NCBI RefSeq assembly: GCF_018866325.1
Contig: NZ_CP076457.1
Span: 3,011,001 to 3,075,000, forward strand
Direction: 5' to 3'
Source: Streptomyces sp. YPW6
GTDB lineage: Bacteria > Actinomycetota > Actinomycetes > Streptomycetales > Streptomycetaceae
DNA length: 64,000 nucleotides
Both the position numbers and the translations under genes were made by a program. The notes under the pieces are model-generated. The model was not told the origin of the DNA and did not search any database. It saw nothing but the letters and a program-made list of their open reading frames with translations. Position 1 is the first letter of the stretch. The number at the start of each line of letters is the position of its first letter. Below are positions 41,812-50,116 of the stretch, in pieces.

Positions 41812-42966
41812 TCAGCGCCCCTTCGGCAGGCCGAGGATGCGCTCGGCGACGATCGTGCGCTGGATCTGCGAGGTGCCCGCGGCGATGGTGTACGAGAGGG
41901 AGGACAGCCGGTCCAGGACCCACTCCCGGTCGACGTCGAAGGCGTCCGCGCCCAGTACCTCCGCCGCCGCCTCGTACAGCTCCTGGCGGACCCCGGAGTA
42001 GCGCAGCTTGAAGACCGAGCCGCCGATGCCGGGGACCCCGCCCGTGCGCTCCGCCTCGCTGACGTCGGCCTGCGTGAGCCGCCACAGGGCCCGGAGTTCG
42101 GCGCTCAGCCGCCCGAGCCTCCGCCGTAGCACCGGATCGTCCCAGCGCCCGTTGCGCCGGGCCTCGTCGGCGAGCGCGTCCAGGGTGCGGCGGCAGGCGA
42201 CGACCTCGCCGACGAAGGCGGTGCCGCGCTCGAAGGAGAGGGTGACCATGGTGACCCGCCAGCCGTCGTTCTCGGGCCCGACGCGGTTGCGCACCGGCAC
42301 CCGGACCTCGTCGAGGAACATCTCGGCGAACTCGGTGGACCCGGCGAGCGTCCGCAGCGGCCGGACCGTGATCCCCGGGGCGTCCATCGGCATCGCGAGC
42401 CAGCTGATCCCCCGGTGCTTCGGCGCGTCCGGGTCGGTCCGCACCAGCAGCTCGCACCAGTCGGCGACCTCGGCGTGCGAGGTCCAGATCTTCTGCCCGG
42501 TGACCACGTAGTCGTCGCCGTCGCGCACCGCCCGCGTCCGCAGCGCGGCCAGGTCGGAGCCCGCGTCCGGCTCGCTGAACCCCTGGCACCAGATCTCGTC
42601 GCCGCGCAGCACCGGGGGCAGCCAGCGGGCCCGCTGGCCGGCCGTGCCCTCGGCGGCGATCGTCGGCCCGGCGTGCAGCAGGCCGACGAAGTTCGCCCCC
42701 ACGTAGGGCGCTCCCGCCCTCTCCGTCTCCTCCAGGAAGATCAGGTGCTGCGTCGGCGTGGCCCCCCGCCCGCCCGCGTCCACCGGCCAGTGCAGGCCCG
42801 CGTACCCGGCGTCGTGGAGCATCCGCTGCCAGGCGGTGTCGTACGCCCGGCGCGCGGGCCAGTCGTCGGGTGAGGGCTTCGGGGGCAGGCTGGGGAGGAC
42901 CGCGGTCAGCCACTCCCGCAGCCGGCCCCGGAACGCCTCCTCGGCCTCCGTGTACGCGAGATCCAC
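41812..42966 (-). CDS. Acyl-CoA dehydrogenase (large-subunit type)
   Basis: A 384-residue ACAD. LHWPVDAGGRGATPTQHLIF, the FAD segment CQGFSEPDAGSDLAALRTRA, GQKIWTSHAEVADW and the C-terminal TIAAGTSQIQRTIVAERILG are all in order. The position of the catalytic Glu in TIAAGTSQ is Ala, as in other heteromeric actinobacterial ACADs. It lies 11 bases after the amidohydrolase gene and 7 bases before the second ACAD, so three genes form one unit behind the operator at 44240. GTG start. Probably desaturates a bulky acyl-CoA. Confidence 0.93.
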   Translation of the reverse strand: MDLAYTEAEEAFRGRLREWLTAVLPSLPPKPSPDDWPARRAYDTAWQRMLHDAGYAGLHWPVDAGGRGATPTQHLIFLEETERAGAPYVGANFVGLLHAGPTIAAEGTAGQRARWLPPVLRGDEIWCQGFSEPDAGSDLAALRTRAVRDGDDYVVTGQKIWTSHAEVADWCELLVRTDPDAPKHRGISWLAMPMDAPGITVRPLRTLAGSTEFAEMFLDEVRVPVRNRVGPENDGWRVTMVTLSFERGTAFVGEVVACRRTLDALADEARRNGRWDDPVLRRRLGRLSAELRALWRLTQADVSEAERTGGVPGIGGSVFKLRYSGVRQELYEAAAEVLGADAFDVDREWVLDRLSSLSYTIAAGTSQIQRTIVAERILGLPKGR

Positions 42967-42977
42967 CGCCGCCCCGC

Positions 42978-44177
42978 CTACCTGTCCAGGTCCAGGCCGA
43001 GCATCCGGATCGCGTTGCCGCGCATCAGCTTGCGGACGGTCTCCGCGTCCAGTCCCTCGACGTGGTCGAGCGCGACCTGCTTCGTGTGCGGGAAGGTCGA
43101 GTCCACGTGCGGGTAGTCGGTCTCGAAGGTGGCGTTGTCGCGGCCGACGACGTCCAGCGACGCGATCCCGTGCTTGTCGCGGAAGAAGCAGCAGAACATC
43201 TGCCGGTAGTAGTACGTCGACGGCGGTTCGGGGATCAGATCGCGCACCCCGCCCCAGGCCCGGTGCTCCTCCCACACGTCGTCGGCGCGCTCCAGGGCGT
43301 ACGGGATCCACCCCATCTGCCCCTCGCTGTAGGCGAGTTTCAGCGTCGGGAACTTCACCAGCACCCCGCTGAAGAGGAAGTCCATCATCGAGGCCATGGC
43401 GTTGTTGAAGGAGAGCGAGGCCTGGACGGCGGGCGGGGCGTCGGGGGACGCGGCGGGCATCTGGGAGCTGGACCCGATGTGCATGTTGACGACGGTGCCG
43501 GTCTCCTGGCAGACGGCGAAGAACGGGTCCCAGTAGCCGGTGTGGATGGAGGGGAGCCCGAGGTGGGTGGGGATCTCGGAGAAGGTGACCGCGCGGACGC
43601 CCCGGGCCGCGTTCCGCCGGACCTCGGCCACCGCGAGGCCGATGTCCCAGAGCGGGATGATGCAGAGCGGGATCAGCCGGCCGCCGCTGTCGCCGCACCA
43701 CTCCTCGACCATCCAGTCGTTGTAGGCGCGCACGCAGGCGAGGGCGACCTCCTTGTCGTGCGCCTCGGCGAAGGTCTGGCCGCAGAAGCGCGGGAAGGTC
43801 GGGAAGCAGAGGGACGCCTCTACGTGGTTGAGGTCCATGTCCTTGAGGCGCTCGGCAGGGTCCCAGCAGCCGGGGCGCATCTCGGCCCGGGTGATGCCCT
43901 CCAGCGTCATGTCGTCGCGGTCGAAGCCGACGGCGGCGATGTTCCGCTTGTACGGGAACTTCAGGTCCTCGTAGACCCACCAGTCGGCGGGCGGCCCGTC
44001 CGGGTCCATCGTGATGACGTACTTCCCGCCGGTGTAGGCCAGTTCGCCGATGCCCGCCGTGAGCGGCCGGGGACCGCGCTCGCGGTACTTCGCGGGGAGC
44101 CAGGTGGAGAAGAGGTGCGCGGGCTCGATCACGTGGTCGTCGACGCTGACGATGCGAGGCAGTTCCGTGTCCGTCAT
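42978..44177 (-). CDS. Amidohydrolase-family (ACMSD-like) metal hydrolase
   Basis: A 399-residue TIM-barrel protein. It starts PRIVSVDDHVIEPAHLFSTW, the first metal-binding strand in this branch of amidohydrolases (the D-H pair instead of HxH), and continues with MHIGSSSQMPA and TFETDYPHVDSTFPHT for the later ligands. This branch includes decarboxylases and hydratases acting on ring-cleavage products, such as ACMSD and 5-carboxyvanillate decarboxylase. In front of two ACADs it may perform a hydrolytic or decarboxylating ring step. The ATG is 62 bases from the operator at 44240. Confidence 0.9.
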   Translation of the reverse strand: MTDTELPRIVSVDDHVIEPAHLFSTWLPAKYRERGPRPLTAGIGELAYTGGKYVITMDPDGPPADWWVYEDLKFPYKRNIAAVGFDRDDMTLEGITRAEMRPGCWDPAERLKDMDLNHVEASLCFPTFPRFCGQTFAEAHDKEVALACVRAYNDWMVEEWCGDSGGRLIPLCIIPLWDIGLAVAEVRRNAARGVRAVTFSEIPTHLGLPSIHTGYWDPFFAVCQETGTVVNMHIGSSSQMPAASPDAPPAVQASLSFNNAMASMMDFLFSGVLVKFPTLKLAYSEGQMGWIPYALERADDVWEEHRAWGGVRDLIPEPPSTYYYRQMFCCFFRDKHGIASLDVVGRDNATFETDYPHVDSTFPHTKQVALDHVEGLDAETVRKLMRGNAIRMLGLDLDR

Positions 44178-44239
44178 GGTGTGTGCCGTCCCCTCCGCGC
44201 ACCCGGGAGCCCCGGCGGGCTCCGGGCTCCGGGCACTTT

Positions 44240-44254
44240 CTGATGGCCCGTCAG
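44240..44254. promoter_or_regulatory. Regulon palindrome, copy 8 (CTGATG-GCC-CGTCAG)
   Basis: Eleven of twelve arm bases match. It precedes the amidohydrolase-ACAD-ACAD unit on the minus strand. Confidence 0.82.
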
Positions 44255-44329
44255 ATACGCTTGCGGACCTCAGGCTAGCCCCGCACCCCTGGACCGACAA
44301 GGCGCGGAGCCCTACGCTCTGCACCACAT

Positions 44330-44344
44330 CTGACGGATCGTCAG
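44330..44344. promoter_or_regulatory. Regulon palindrome, copy 9 (CTGACG-GAT-CGTCAG)
   Basis: A perfect copy, 14 bases before the GTG of the acyl-CoA ligase gene. With copy 8 it frames a 176-base divergent promoter region. Confidence 0.88.
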
Positions 44345-44358
44345 TTCGGAGGGACCCC

Positions 44359-45930
44359 GTGACCGCCGTGAACGACGTGACCGCGCTCGCCCGCACCCTG
44401 GGCGCCTCCCGCACCTTCTGGGAGCTGATCGAGGCCCGCGCCGCCCGCACCCCCGACCGCCCGGTGCTGCTCCAGGGGGACCGGGTCCTGACCTTCGGCG
44501 AACTGCGCGACCGCGCGGAGCGGGTCGCGGCCGGGCTGTACGGGATGGGCGTACGGGCCGGGACCGTCGTCGCCTGGCAGCTGCCGACCCGCCTGGAGAC
44601 GGCCCTGCTCTCCTTCGCGCTGACCCGGCTCCAAGCGGTGCAGAGTCCGGTCATCCCGTTCTACCGGGACCGCGAAGTGCGGTTCGCGCTGCGGGAGTCG
44701 GGGGCTGCGTTCTTCGCCGTGCCGGGCGTCTGGCGGGGCTTCGACCACACCGCGATGGCCGAGCGGATCGCCCGCGAACTCCCGGACCCACCGCACGTCT
44801 TCGAGGCGTACGACACCCTCCCCGACGGCGATCCGGCGCTCCTGCCGCCCCCGCCGGAACCGGCCTCCGGCGAGGAGGTCCGCTGGATCTACTGGACCTC
44901 GGGCACCACCTCCGACCCCAAGGGCGTCCTGCACACCGACCGCTCCCTGATCGCGGGCGGCTCCTGCCTCGCGCACGCGCTGGGGCTCGACGCGGACGAC
45001 GTGGGATCGATGGCGTTCCCGTACGCCCATGTCGCCGGGCCCGACTACACGGTGATGCTGCTCCTGTACGGGTTCCCGGCGGTCATGTTCGAGCAGTTCG
45101 CACTGCCGGACGCGCTGGCGGAGTACCGGCGGCACGGGGTGACCGTGGCGGGCGGGTCGACGGCCTTCTACGCGATGTTCCTGGCCGAGCAGCGCAAGGA
45201 CCCGGACCGCCCGCTCATCCCCTCCCTCCGCCTCCTCGCGGGCGGGGGCGCCCCCAAGCCGCCGGAGGTCTACCACGCGGTGGTGCGGGAGATGGGGGTC
45301 CAGCTCACCCACGGCTACGGCATGACCGAGGTCCCGATGATCACCATGGGCGCCCCGGACGACACCGCCGAGCACCTGTCGCTGACCGAGGGGCGGCCGC
45401 CGGAGGGGATGGAGATCCGGATCACCGACGAGCACGGCGAGCCGCTCCCGTACGGAGTGGAGGGCGAGGTACGGCTGCGCGGGGAGGCGGTCTGCCGGGG
45501 CTACCTGGACCCGGCCGCCACGGCGGCGGCCTTCGACGCCGAGGGGTTCCTCGTCACCGGGGACCTGGGAGTGCTCCGGGAGAGCGGACACCTCACGCTC
45601 ACCGGACGGCTGAAGGACATCATCATCCGCAAGGGCGAGAACATCTCCACCAAGGAGATCGAGGACCTGCTGCACACGCACCCGGGCGTGGCCGACGCGG
45701 CGGTGATCGGCCTGCCCGACCCGGAGCGCGGCGAACAGGTCTGCGCGGTGATCGAACAGCCGCCCGGAGCACCGCCGTTGACGCCGGCGGAGCTCACGGC
45801 CCACCTGCGGGACGCGGGCCTGTCCGTCCACAAGGTGCCGGAACGGTGGGAGGTGCTCGACGCGCTGCCCCGCAACGAGACGCTGCGCAAGGTGCTCAAG
45901 TACCGGCTGCGGGAACGGTTCAGCGGGTGA
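44359..45930 (+). CDS. AMP-forming acyl-CoA ligase (ANL superfamily)
   Basis: A 523-residue acyl-CoA synthetase. The adenylation P-loop is YWTSGTTSDPKGVLHT (about residues 180-195), HGYGMTEVPM the substrate/AMP motif, TGDLG precedes the hinge, and KDIIIRKGENIS the C-terminal subdomain core; the catalytic lysine lies near the C-terminus in RNETLRKVLKYRLR. It loads a carboxylic acid onto CoA, presumably the first step of the catabolic pathway. GGAGGGA before GTG 44359 gives strong translation. A terminator-like hairpin follows at once. Confidence 0.93.
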   Translation: MTAVNDVTALARTLGASRTFWELIEARAARTPDRPVLLQGDRVLTFGELRDRAERVAAGLYGMGVRAGTVVAWQLPTRLETALLSFALTRLQAVQSPVIPFYRDREVRFALRESGAAFFAVPGVWRGFDHTAMAERIARELPDPPHVFEAYDTLPDGDPALLPPPPEPASGEEVRWIYWTSGTTSDPKGVLHTDRSLIAGGSCLAHALGLDADDVGSMAFPYAHVAGPDYTVMLLLYGFPAVMFEQFALPDALAEYRRHGVTVAGGSTAFYAMFLAEQRKDPDRPLIPSLRLLAGGGAPKPPEVYHAVVREMGVQLTHGYGMTEVPMITMGAPDDTAEHLSLTEGRPPEGMEIRITDEHGEPLPYGVEGEVRLRGEAVCRGYLDPAATAAAFDAEGFLVTGDLGVLRESGHLTLTGRLKDIIIRKGENISTKEIEDLLHTHPGVADAAVIGLPDPERGEQVCAVIEQPPGAPPLTPAELTAHLRDAGLSVHKVPERWEVLDALPRNETLRKVLKYRLRERFSG

Positions 45931-45934
45931 GGTC

Positions 45935-45970
45935 GGCGCCACGGGGGCGGGTGCGCCGCCCCGTGGCGCC
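45935..45970 (+). terminator. Perfect hairpin after the acyl-CoA ligase gene
   Basis: GGCGCCACGGGG and CCCCGTGGCGCC, 12-bp perfect arms around a 12-base loop, begin 5 bases past the stop codon. Confidence 0.82.
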
Positions 45971-45994
45971 GAGAGGTGCGGGGGCGGGTGCGCC

Positions 45995-46200
45995 GCCCCC
46001 GCGATGCCGGGCGTCAGGGTGACGGGTGCCTGCCACCGCACCGCCAGGCGTTACGAGGACGGGTGCACGGCCCCGCGACGCCAGGCACGACGGGGAGAGG
46101 TGAACGGCCCCGCACCACCGGGCGTCACGGAGACAGGTTCATGGCCCCGCACCGCCGGGCGTCACGGAGACAGATACACGGCTCCGCGACGCCGGGAGCG
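45995..46200. repeat. 37-bp tandem repeat
   Basis: The word GGCCCCGC (or a variant) recurs at about 46032, 46069, 46106, 46143 and 46180, a strict 37-bp period, with GGGCGTCACGGAGACAG as the best-conserved portion. It fills the whole gap between the ligase terminator and the EF-hand gene and ends at its stop codon. Confidence 0.93.
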
Positions 46201-46201
46201 G

Positions 46202-46723
46202 CTACGCGTCGGGCTCGATCACCGTGAAGTACACGGCGAGCGCCGACACCACATCGCTCTCCGCGACCTTCCCGTCCCGGTCGGTGTCCAGACTCTGCGC
46301 GGCGACGCCCGCGATCTCGGGGCTGGCCCCGAGGACCCGGAGCGCCCGCTCCACGTCCGCGACCGACGCTCTGCCGTCGTTCCCGCCGTCCGCGACGGCG
46401 ATGACCGCCCGCAGGAACGGCCGGGCGATCTCGGCGAACCGTTCGGGGTTGTCCCGGAGCCGCTTCACCGCCCCGCCCGCGAACTCCTCACGGGTGACCC
46501 GCTGGTCCCCGTCCACGTCGGCGATCCCCGCCATGCCCTGCCAGAAGGCCTCGGCCCCGGTGTAGAGGGCCTGCCCCTTGTCGCAGCGGGCCGTCGTACC
46601 GAACTCGGCGAGCAGGCGGGCGGCTGCGGCGTTGAAATCGGCGCGATCGATGTAGCCGTTGCCGTCCTGGTCGAAGGCGGCGAACCGGTGCGCGATCTTT
46701 CGCTCGTACTCTGCGCTGTCCAT
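46202..46723 (-). CDS. EF-hand calcium-binding protein (calerythrin/CabC-like)
   Basis: A 173-residue soluble protein with four EF-hand positions. Loop 1 DQDGNGYIDRAD (residues 18-29), loop 2 DVDGDQRVTREE (69-80) and loop 4 DTDRDGKVAESD (146-157) carry good calcium ligands; loop 3 near 112-123 is degenerate. This is the calerythrin pattern, shared with Streptomyces CabC-type proteins that buffer calcium during sporulation and aerial growth. No signal peptide, so cytoplasmic. Promoter region to 46807 is AT-richer than average. Monocistronic. Confidence 0.92.
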   Translation of the reverse strand: MDSAEYERKIAHRFAAFDQDGNGYIDRADFNAAAARLLAEFGTTARCDKGQALYTGAEAFWQGMAGIADVDGDQRVTREEFAGGAVKRLRDNPERFAEIARPFLRAVIAVADGGNDGRASVADVERALRVLGASPEIAGVAAQSLDTDRDGKVAESDVVSALAVYFTVIEPDA

Positions 46724-46807
46724 GCGGGGAGCGTACGTCGCCGGGAGCGCTCACGTGTCACCGAGAAGCTGTTCCTGTGTGACAACCTCGCATCGGCGGG
46801 CACCGCT

Positions 46808-47182
46808 TCAGGCGCTCAGCGGCCTGCACTCCTCGTCGGTGGCCGAGAGCGCGTCGGGGTAGACGTCGAACAGCCGGCGCACGCCGAGCGCACCGAGCAC
46901 CTTGTTGACGTGCGAGCCGTCCTCCGCGCCCCGGGCCGGGAGGATCAGCCGCAGGCGGCCACCGCAGGACTTCATCAGCCGGCGCGAGGCGATCAGCACA
47001 CCGACGCCGCTGGAGTCGCAGAAGAAGACCTCGGACAGATCCAGCACCACGTCGTGCCGGCCCTCGGCGACCGCGTCGTGGACGGACTGGCGCACGACGG
47101 GCGAGGTCACCAGATCGAGTTCACCGCTGATGCGCAGCACGGCCCAGGAGCCCTGCTCCGCCTCGTCCACCTTGAGCGTCAC
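46808..47182 (-). CDS. STAS-domain anti-sigma factor antagonist
   Basis: A 124-residue SpoIIAA/RsbV-type protein. The signature is FFCDSSGVGVLIA, with the phosphorylatable serine at 57 or 58 following Asp56, and the N-terminal strand AVLRISGELDL is typical. In its dephosphorylated form it would sequester an anti-sigma kinase and free a SigB-like factor. Partner kinase unknown; the ATPase at 39592 is a possible but distant one. GAGAGG precedes the start. A divergent 330-base region separates it from a sigma gene. Confidence 0.93.
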   Translation of the reverse strand: MTLKVDEAEQGSWAVLRISGELDLVTSPVVRQSVHDAVAEGRHDVVLDLSEVFFCDSSGVGVLIASRRLMKSCGGRLRLILPARGAEDGSHVNKVLGALGVRRLFDVYPDALSATDEECRPLSA

Positions 47183-47512
47183 GACTGGACCTCTCGTTCC
47201 GGGGCTCCCGGCAATCCGGAAGTTTCCGTTCCTCCTCGCGGCTTCCCAGCCGCTCCCTCATGAAACACCGAAGCACCCGTCAAGGCCCAGGAGATTTCCG
47301 ACAGAAAGGCGCAGTTCGGCCCGTTTTCGCTGATCAGAACGGCCGGGGAGTCATCCGGGCCGAAAATCGACTACCGTCGTCGGCCATGCGCCGCGGGACG
47401 AGAGTTGCCGCAAAGACGCGTGCACCGCACATCCGGCGGACTACATTCGGTCCTCACGGGCACAGGGTGCATCACGGAGCCGGGCAGAACAGGGCCGGGG
47501 GCTGGGGGGTTC
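47183..47512. other. Divergent promoter region, no gene
   Basis: 330 bases between the STAS gene and the sigma factor gene. The segment 47260-47400 is clearly less G+C-rich, consistent with promoters on both strands, but I could not match a particular sigma consensus with confidence. Confidence 0.55.
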
Positions 47513-48106
47513 ATGGCGAAGGACACAGCGCCCCGCTGGGACCGCAGGATGCAGCAGAGGCTGGCCCGCGGCGAGGCGGCGGCGCTCGGCGAGCTCTACG
47601 ACCGGTTCGCGGCCCTCGTCCACAGCCAGGCGCACCGGATGCTCGACGACGAGGACGCCGCCGACCTGGTGACCCGTGAGGTCTTCGCCCAGGTCTGGGA
47701 GAACCCCGAGGCGTACGACCCGAAGCAGGGGTCGATGCGCTCCTGGGTGGCCCGCCTCACCCACCGCCGGTCCGTCCAGCGGCTGCGCCACGCGGCGGCC
47801 TCCCACTACGCGGCGGAGCACGGCGAGGGCGCGGCGCCCGACCCGGAGGAGGTCGAGCGGCGGGTGCGCAGCGCCACGGCCGCCGCCCGCGCCGACTACA
47901 TCGTCTCCTCGATGCCCGTACCGCTGCGGGAGGCCCTGGAACTGGCGTACATCCACCGGCGGGACTACCGGCAGACCGCCGCCGATCTCGGGGTCACCGA
48001 GGACGAGGCGCGCCGCCGGCTCCGGCTGGGACTCCAGCTGCTCTCCACGGCGAACGCCCGCCCGCTCGAAGGGTCCGCGCCACCCGGTTACGGACGGTTC
48101 CGGTGA
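47513..48106 (+). CDS. RNA polymerase sigma-70 family factor (ECF type)
   Basis: A 197-residue extracytoplasmic-function sigma factor. Region 2 runs from GELYDRFAALVHSQAHRMLD, with DAADLVTREVFAQVWENPEAYDPKQGSMRSWVARLTHRRS given in part as DAADLVTREVFAQVWE for 2.3-2.4. Region 4 has PLREALELAYIHRRDYRQTA and ADLGVTEDEARRRLRLGLQL with the helix-turn-helix. Its stop overlaps the start of the zinc-finger anti-sigma gene (GTGA), a classical sigma/anti-sigma pair. I recall a similar pair at SCO4409/SCO4408 in S. coelicolor near purU; not verified. Confidence 0.92.
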   Translation: MAKDTAPRWDRRMQQRLARGEAAALGELYDRFAALVHSQAHRMLDDEDAADLVTREVFAQVWENPEAYDPKQGSMRSWVARLTHRRSVQRLRHAAASHYAAEHGEGAAPDPEEVERRVRSATAAARADYIVSSMPVPLREALELAYIHRRDYRQTAADLGVTEDEARRRLRLGLQLLSTANARPLEGSAPPGYGRFR

Positions 48107-49968
48107 GCGGCGACGGACGCGAGAGCGAGGGCGGCGAGGAGGAGGTGCGCGGCGCCCGGCGGATACCCGGGCCGCGCGGGGCGGTGGACGACCTGGACCT
48201 GGCGTCCATGCCGCTGCCTCCGCTGCCGCCGCCGAGCGGTACGGCCCCGGACGAGGCCGTACCGGAACAGTCGCAGCCCGCGTCCGCGCCCGCGCCGGGC
48301 GACGCGGAGGAGGGCCCTGCCCCCGCGCCCGAGCATGCCGCGGAGGAGCCGGACGAACCCGGGCCCGGCCCGGTATCCGCCGCCGCAGGGCAGCACCCCG
48401 AGCCGGACACCACGGCGGAACCGGAACCCGGGCCGGGCCCTGCCCCGGAACCTGAACCGGAAACCGCGCCGGGCCACGTGCCCGCCCCGGAACAGGAAGC
48501 GGAACCTGAACCCGGGCCGCGTGCCGCGCCCGCCCCGGAACCGGGAGCGGAATCGGCCGACGGCCACCCGCGACCGGCGGCCCCCGAACCAGGCGCGGGC
48601 CCGGTCGCCCCAGCACCGCACGCCGCAGACCCGGTCGCCCCGAGCCCGCACGCTGCAGGCCCGACCGTCCCAGGCCCACACGCCGCAGGCCCGACCGCCG
48701 CAAGCTCGGCCGCCCGGGAACCGGGCGCAGACCCGACCACCCCGGACCCGACCACCGCAGGCCCGACCACCCCGGGCCCGGCGGACGACCTCACCCAGGA
48801 GCCACCCGGCACCCCGGACCCCCTCATGGCCTCCGCCCCGGACCCTCGCGTGACCTCCGCCCCGGTCGCCCTCCCCCACCAGGTCCTCAAGGCCCTCCTC
48901 GGCGCCTGGGCGCTGTCCGCCTGCTCGGCGGAGGAGACCGCCGCCGTGGATGACCACCTCACCGGGTGCGCTCCGTGCGCGGACGAGGCGCTGCGGCTGC
49001 GGGACGCGGTGGGGCTGCTCCACACCGACGGTTCCCTGGACCTCGACCCGACGCTCCGCACCCGGGTGCTGGACGGCTGCTTCGGCAGCCGTCCGGCCCG
49101 GATCCCGGTGCCGGAGTGGGCCGCCCCGTACGACGCCGAGACCGCCCGGCTCGACGCCCTGCTCCGCGACATCGGGGACTCCGAGTGGCACGCCCCGGTG
49201 CGCCTCCAGTGGTTCGAGGAGGAGCGCCGGGTCAGCCGCCGGACCACGGTCGCCGGGGTGATCGGGCACCTGATGGCCGTCGACGGGCTGCTGTCCGCCG
49301 CGCTCGGGCTCGGCGACCCGCTCGACGACGGCCGGGCTCCGCTGGACCCCACCGAGCGCACCGAGACGTACTGGTCGGCGGCGCGCCGGCCGCCCACCCG
49401 GGCCGTCCGCGAGCCCTGGCGGGCCCAGAGCCACGAGCTGATCCGGACGGCGTCCTTCGCCGGGCGGAACGCCGCCGAGACGTCCGTCTCCTACGGCGCC
49501 TTCGCCCTGCCGCTCCAGGACGCCGCCCTGGACCGGGCGTTCGAGTGCTGGGTGCACGGCGGGGACATCGCCGACGCCGTCGACTATCCGTACCAGGCAC
49601 CGTCGGCGGCCCATCTGCACCGGATGATCGACCTGGCGGCCCGCATGCTTCCCGCCGCCCTGGCGGGGCGGCGCGGCGCCGGACTGGCCGGTCCGGTGAA
49701 GGAGGTCGTCGCAGCGGGCGCGCCGGGCCGCTCGCTCCATCTGGAGATCGAGGGGCACGGCGGAGGCGACTGGTACATCGCGCTGGACTCCCCGGCCGCC
49801 GTCGGCGCGCCGGAGCGTGCGGTGGCGCAGGTCGCGCTGGACGGGGTGGAGTTCTGCCGGCTCGTCGCGGGCCACATCTCGCCGGTGGAAGCGGCGGCGG
49901 GCCAGGAGGGCGACCGCGAGGCCATCCGCGACGTGCTGTTCGCGGCGGCCTCGCTCAGCCGGCTCTGA
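48103..49968 (+). CDS. Zinc-finger anti-sigma factor with MDMPI domain and proline-rich insert
   Basis: A 621-residue protein. After about 40 residues comes a stretch of about 200 residues of Pro/Ala/Glu/Gly with repeats (PEPEPG, then HAAGPT), then a putative zf-HC2 anti-sigma motif, D-DHLTGCAPCADE, with His, Cys, Cys in the H-x3-C-x2-C order (about residues 284-293). From about 340 a mycothiol-dependent maleylpyruvate-isomerase-like domain (WFEEERRVSRRTTVAGVIGH, then ALDRAFECWVHGGDIADAVD) completes it. It would hold the preceding sigma factor; the mycothiol-binding-type fold suggests thiol sensing. No membrane segment, so cytoplasmic. Start GTG overlaps the sigma stop. Confidence 0.88.
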   Translation: MSGDGRESEGGEEEVRGARRIPGPRGAVDDLDLASMPLPPLPPPSGTAPDEAVPEQSQPASAPAPGDAEEGPAPAPEHAAEEPDEPGPGPVSAAAGQHPEPDTTAEPEPGPGPAPEPEPETAPGHVPAPEQEAEPEPGPRAAPAPEPGAESADGHPRPAAPEPGAGPVAPAPHAADPVAPSPHAAGPTVPGPHAAGPTAASSAAREPGADPTTPDPTTAGPTTPGPADDLTQEPPGTPDPLMASAPDPRVTSAPVALPHQVLKALLGAWALSACSAEETAAVDDHLTGCAPCADEALRLRDAVGLLHTDGSLDLDPTLRTRVLDGCFGSRPARIPVPEWAAPYDAETARLDALLRDIGDSEWHAPVRLQWFEEERRVSRRTTVAGVIGHLMAVDGLLSAALGLGDPLDDGRAPLDPTERTETYWSAARRPPTRAVREPWRAQSHELIRTASFAGRNAAETSVSYGAFALPLQDAALDRAFECWVHGGDIADAVDYPYQAPSAAHLHRMIDLAARMLPAALAGRRGAGLAGPVKEVVAAGAPGRSLHLEIEGHGGGDWYIALDSPAAVGAPERAVAQVALDGVEFCRLVAGHISPVEAAAGQEGDREAIRDVLFAAASLSRL

Positions 49969-50116
49969 CATCCGCACGACGCCTCAGCAGACCCTGGCAC
50001 CCGCACGACACCTCAGCAGGCCCGCCCCGACACACCCGCCGACGTCCCGGCCGACTCCGACGCCGTTTCTCGGCCGGCCCCGACACACCACCCCGGCGTC
50101 CCGGTCGGCGCAGCCG

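Noticed and set aside
45935..46200. Attenuator or small RNA in the tandem-repeat gap
   Set aside because: The hairpin is well explained as a terminator and the rest is a 37-bp minisatellite.
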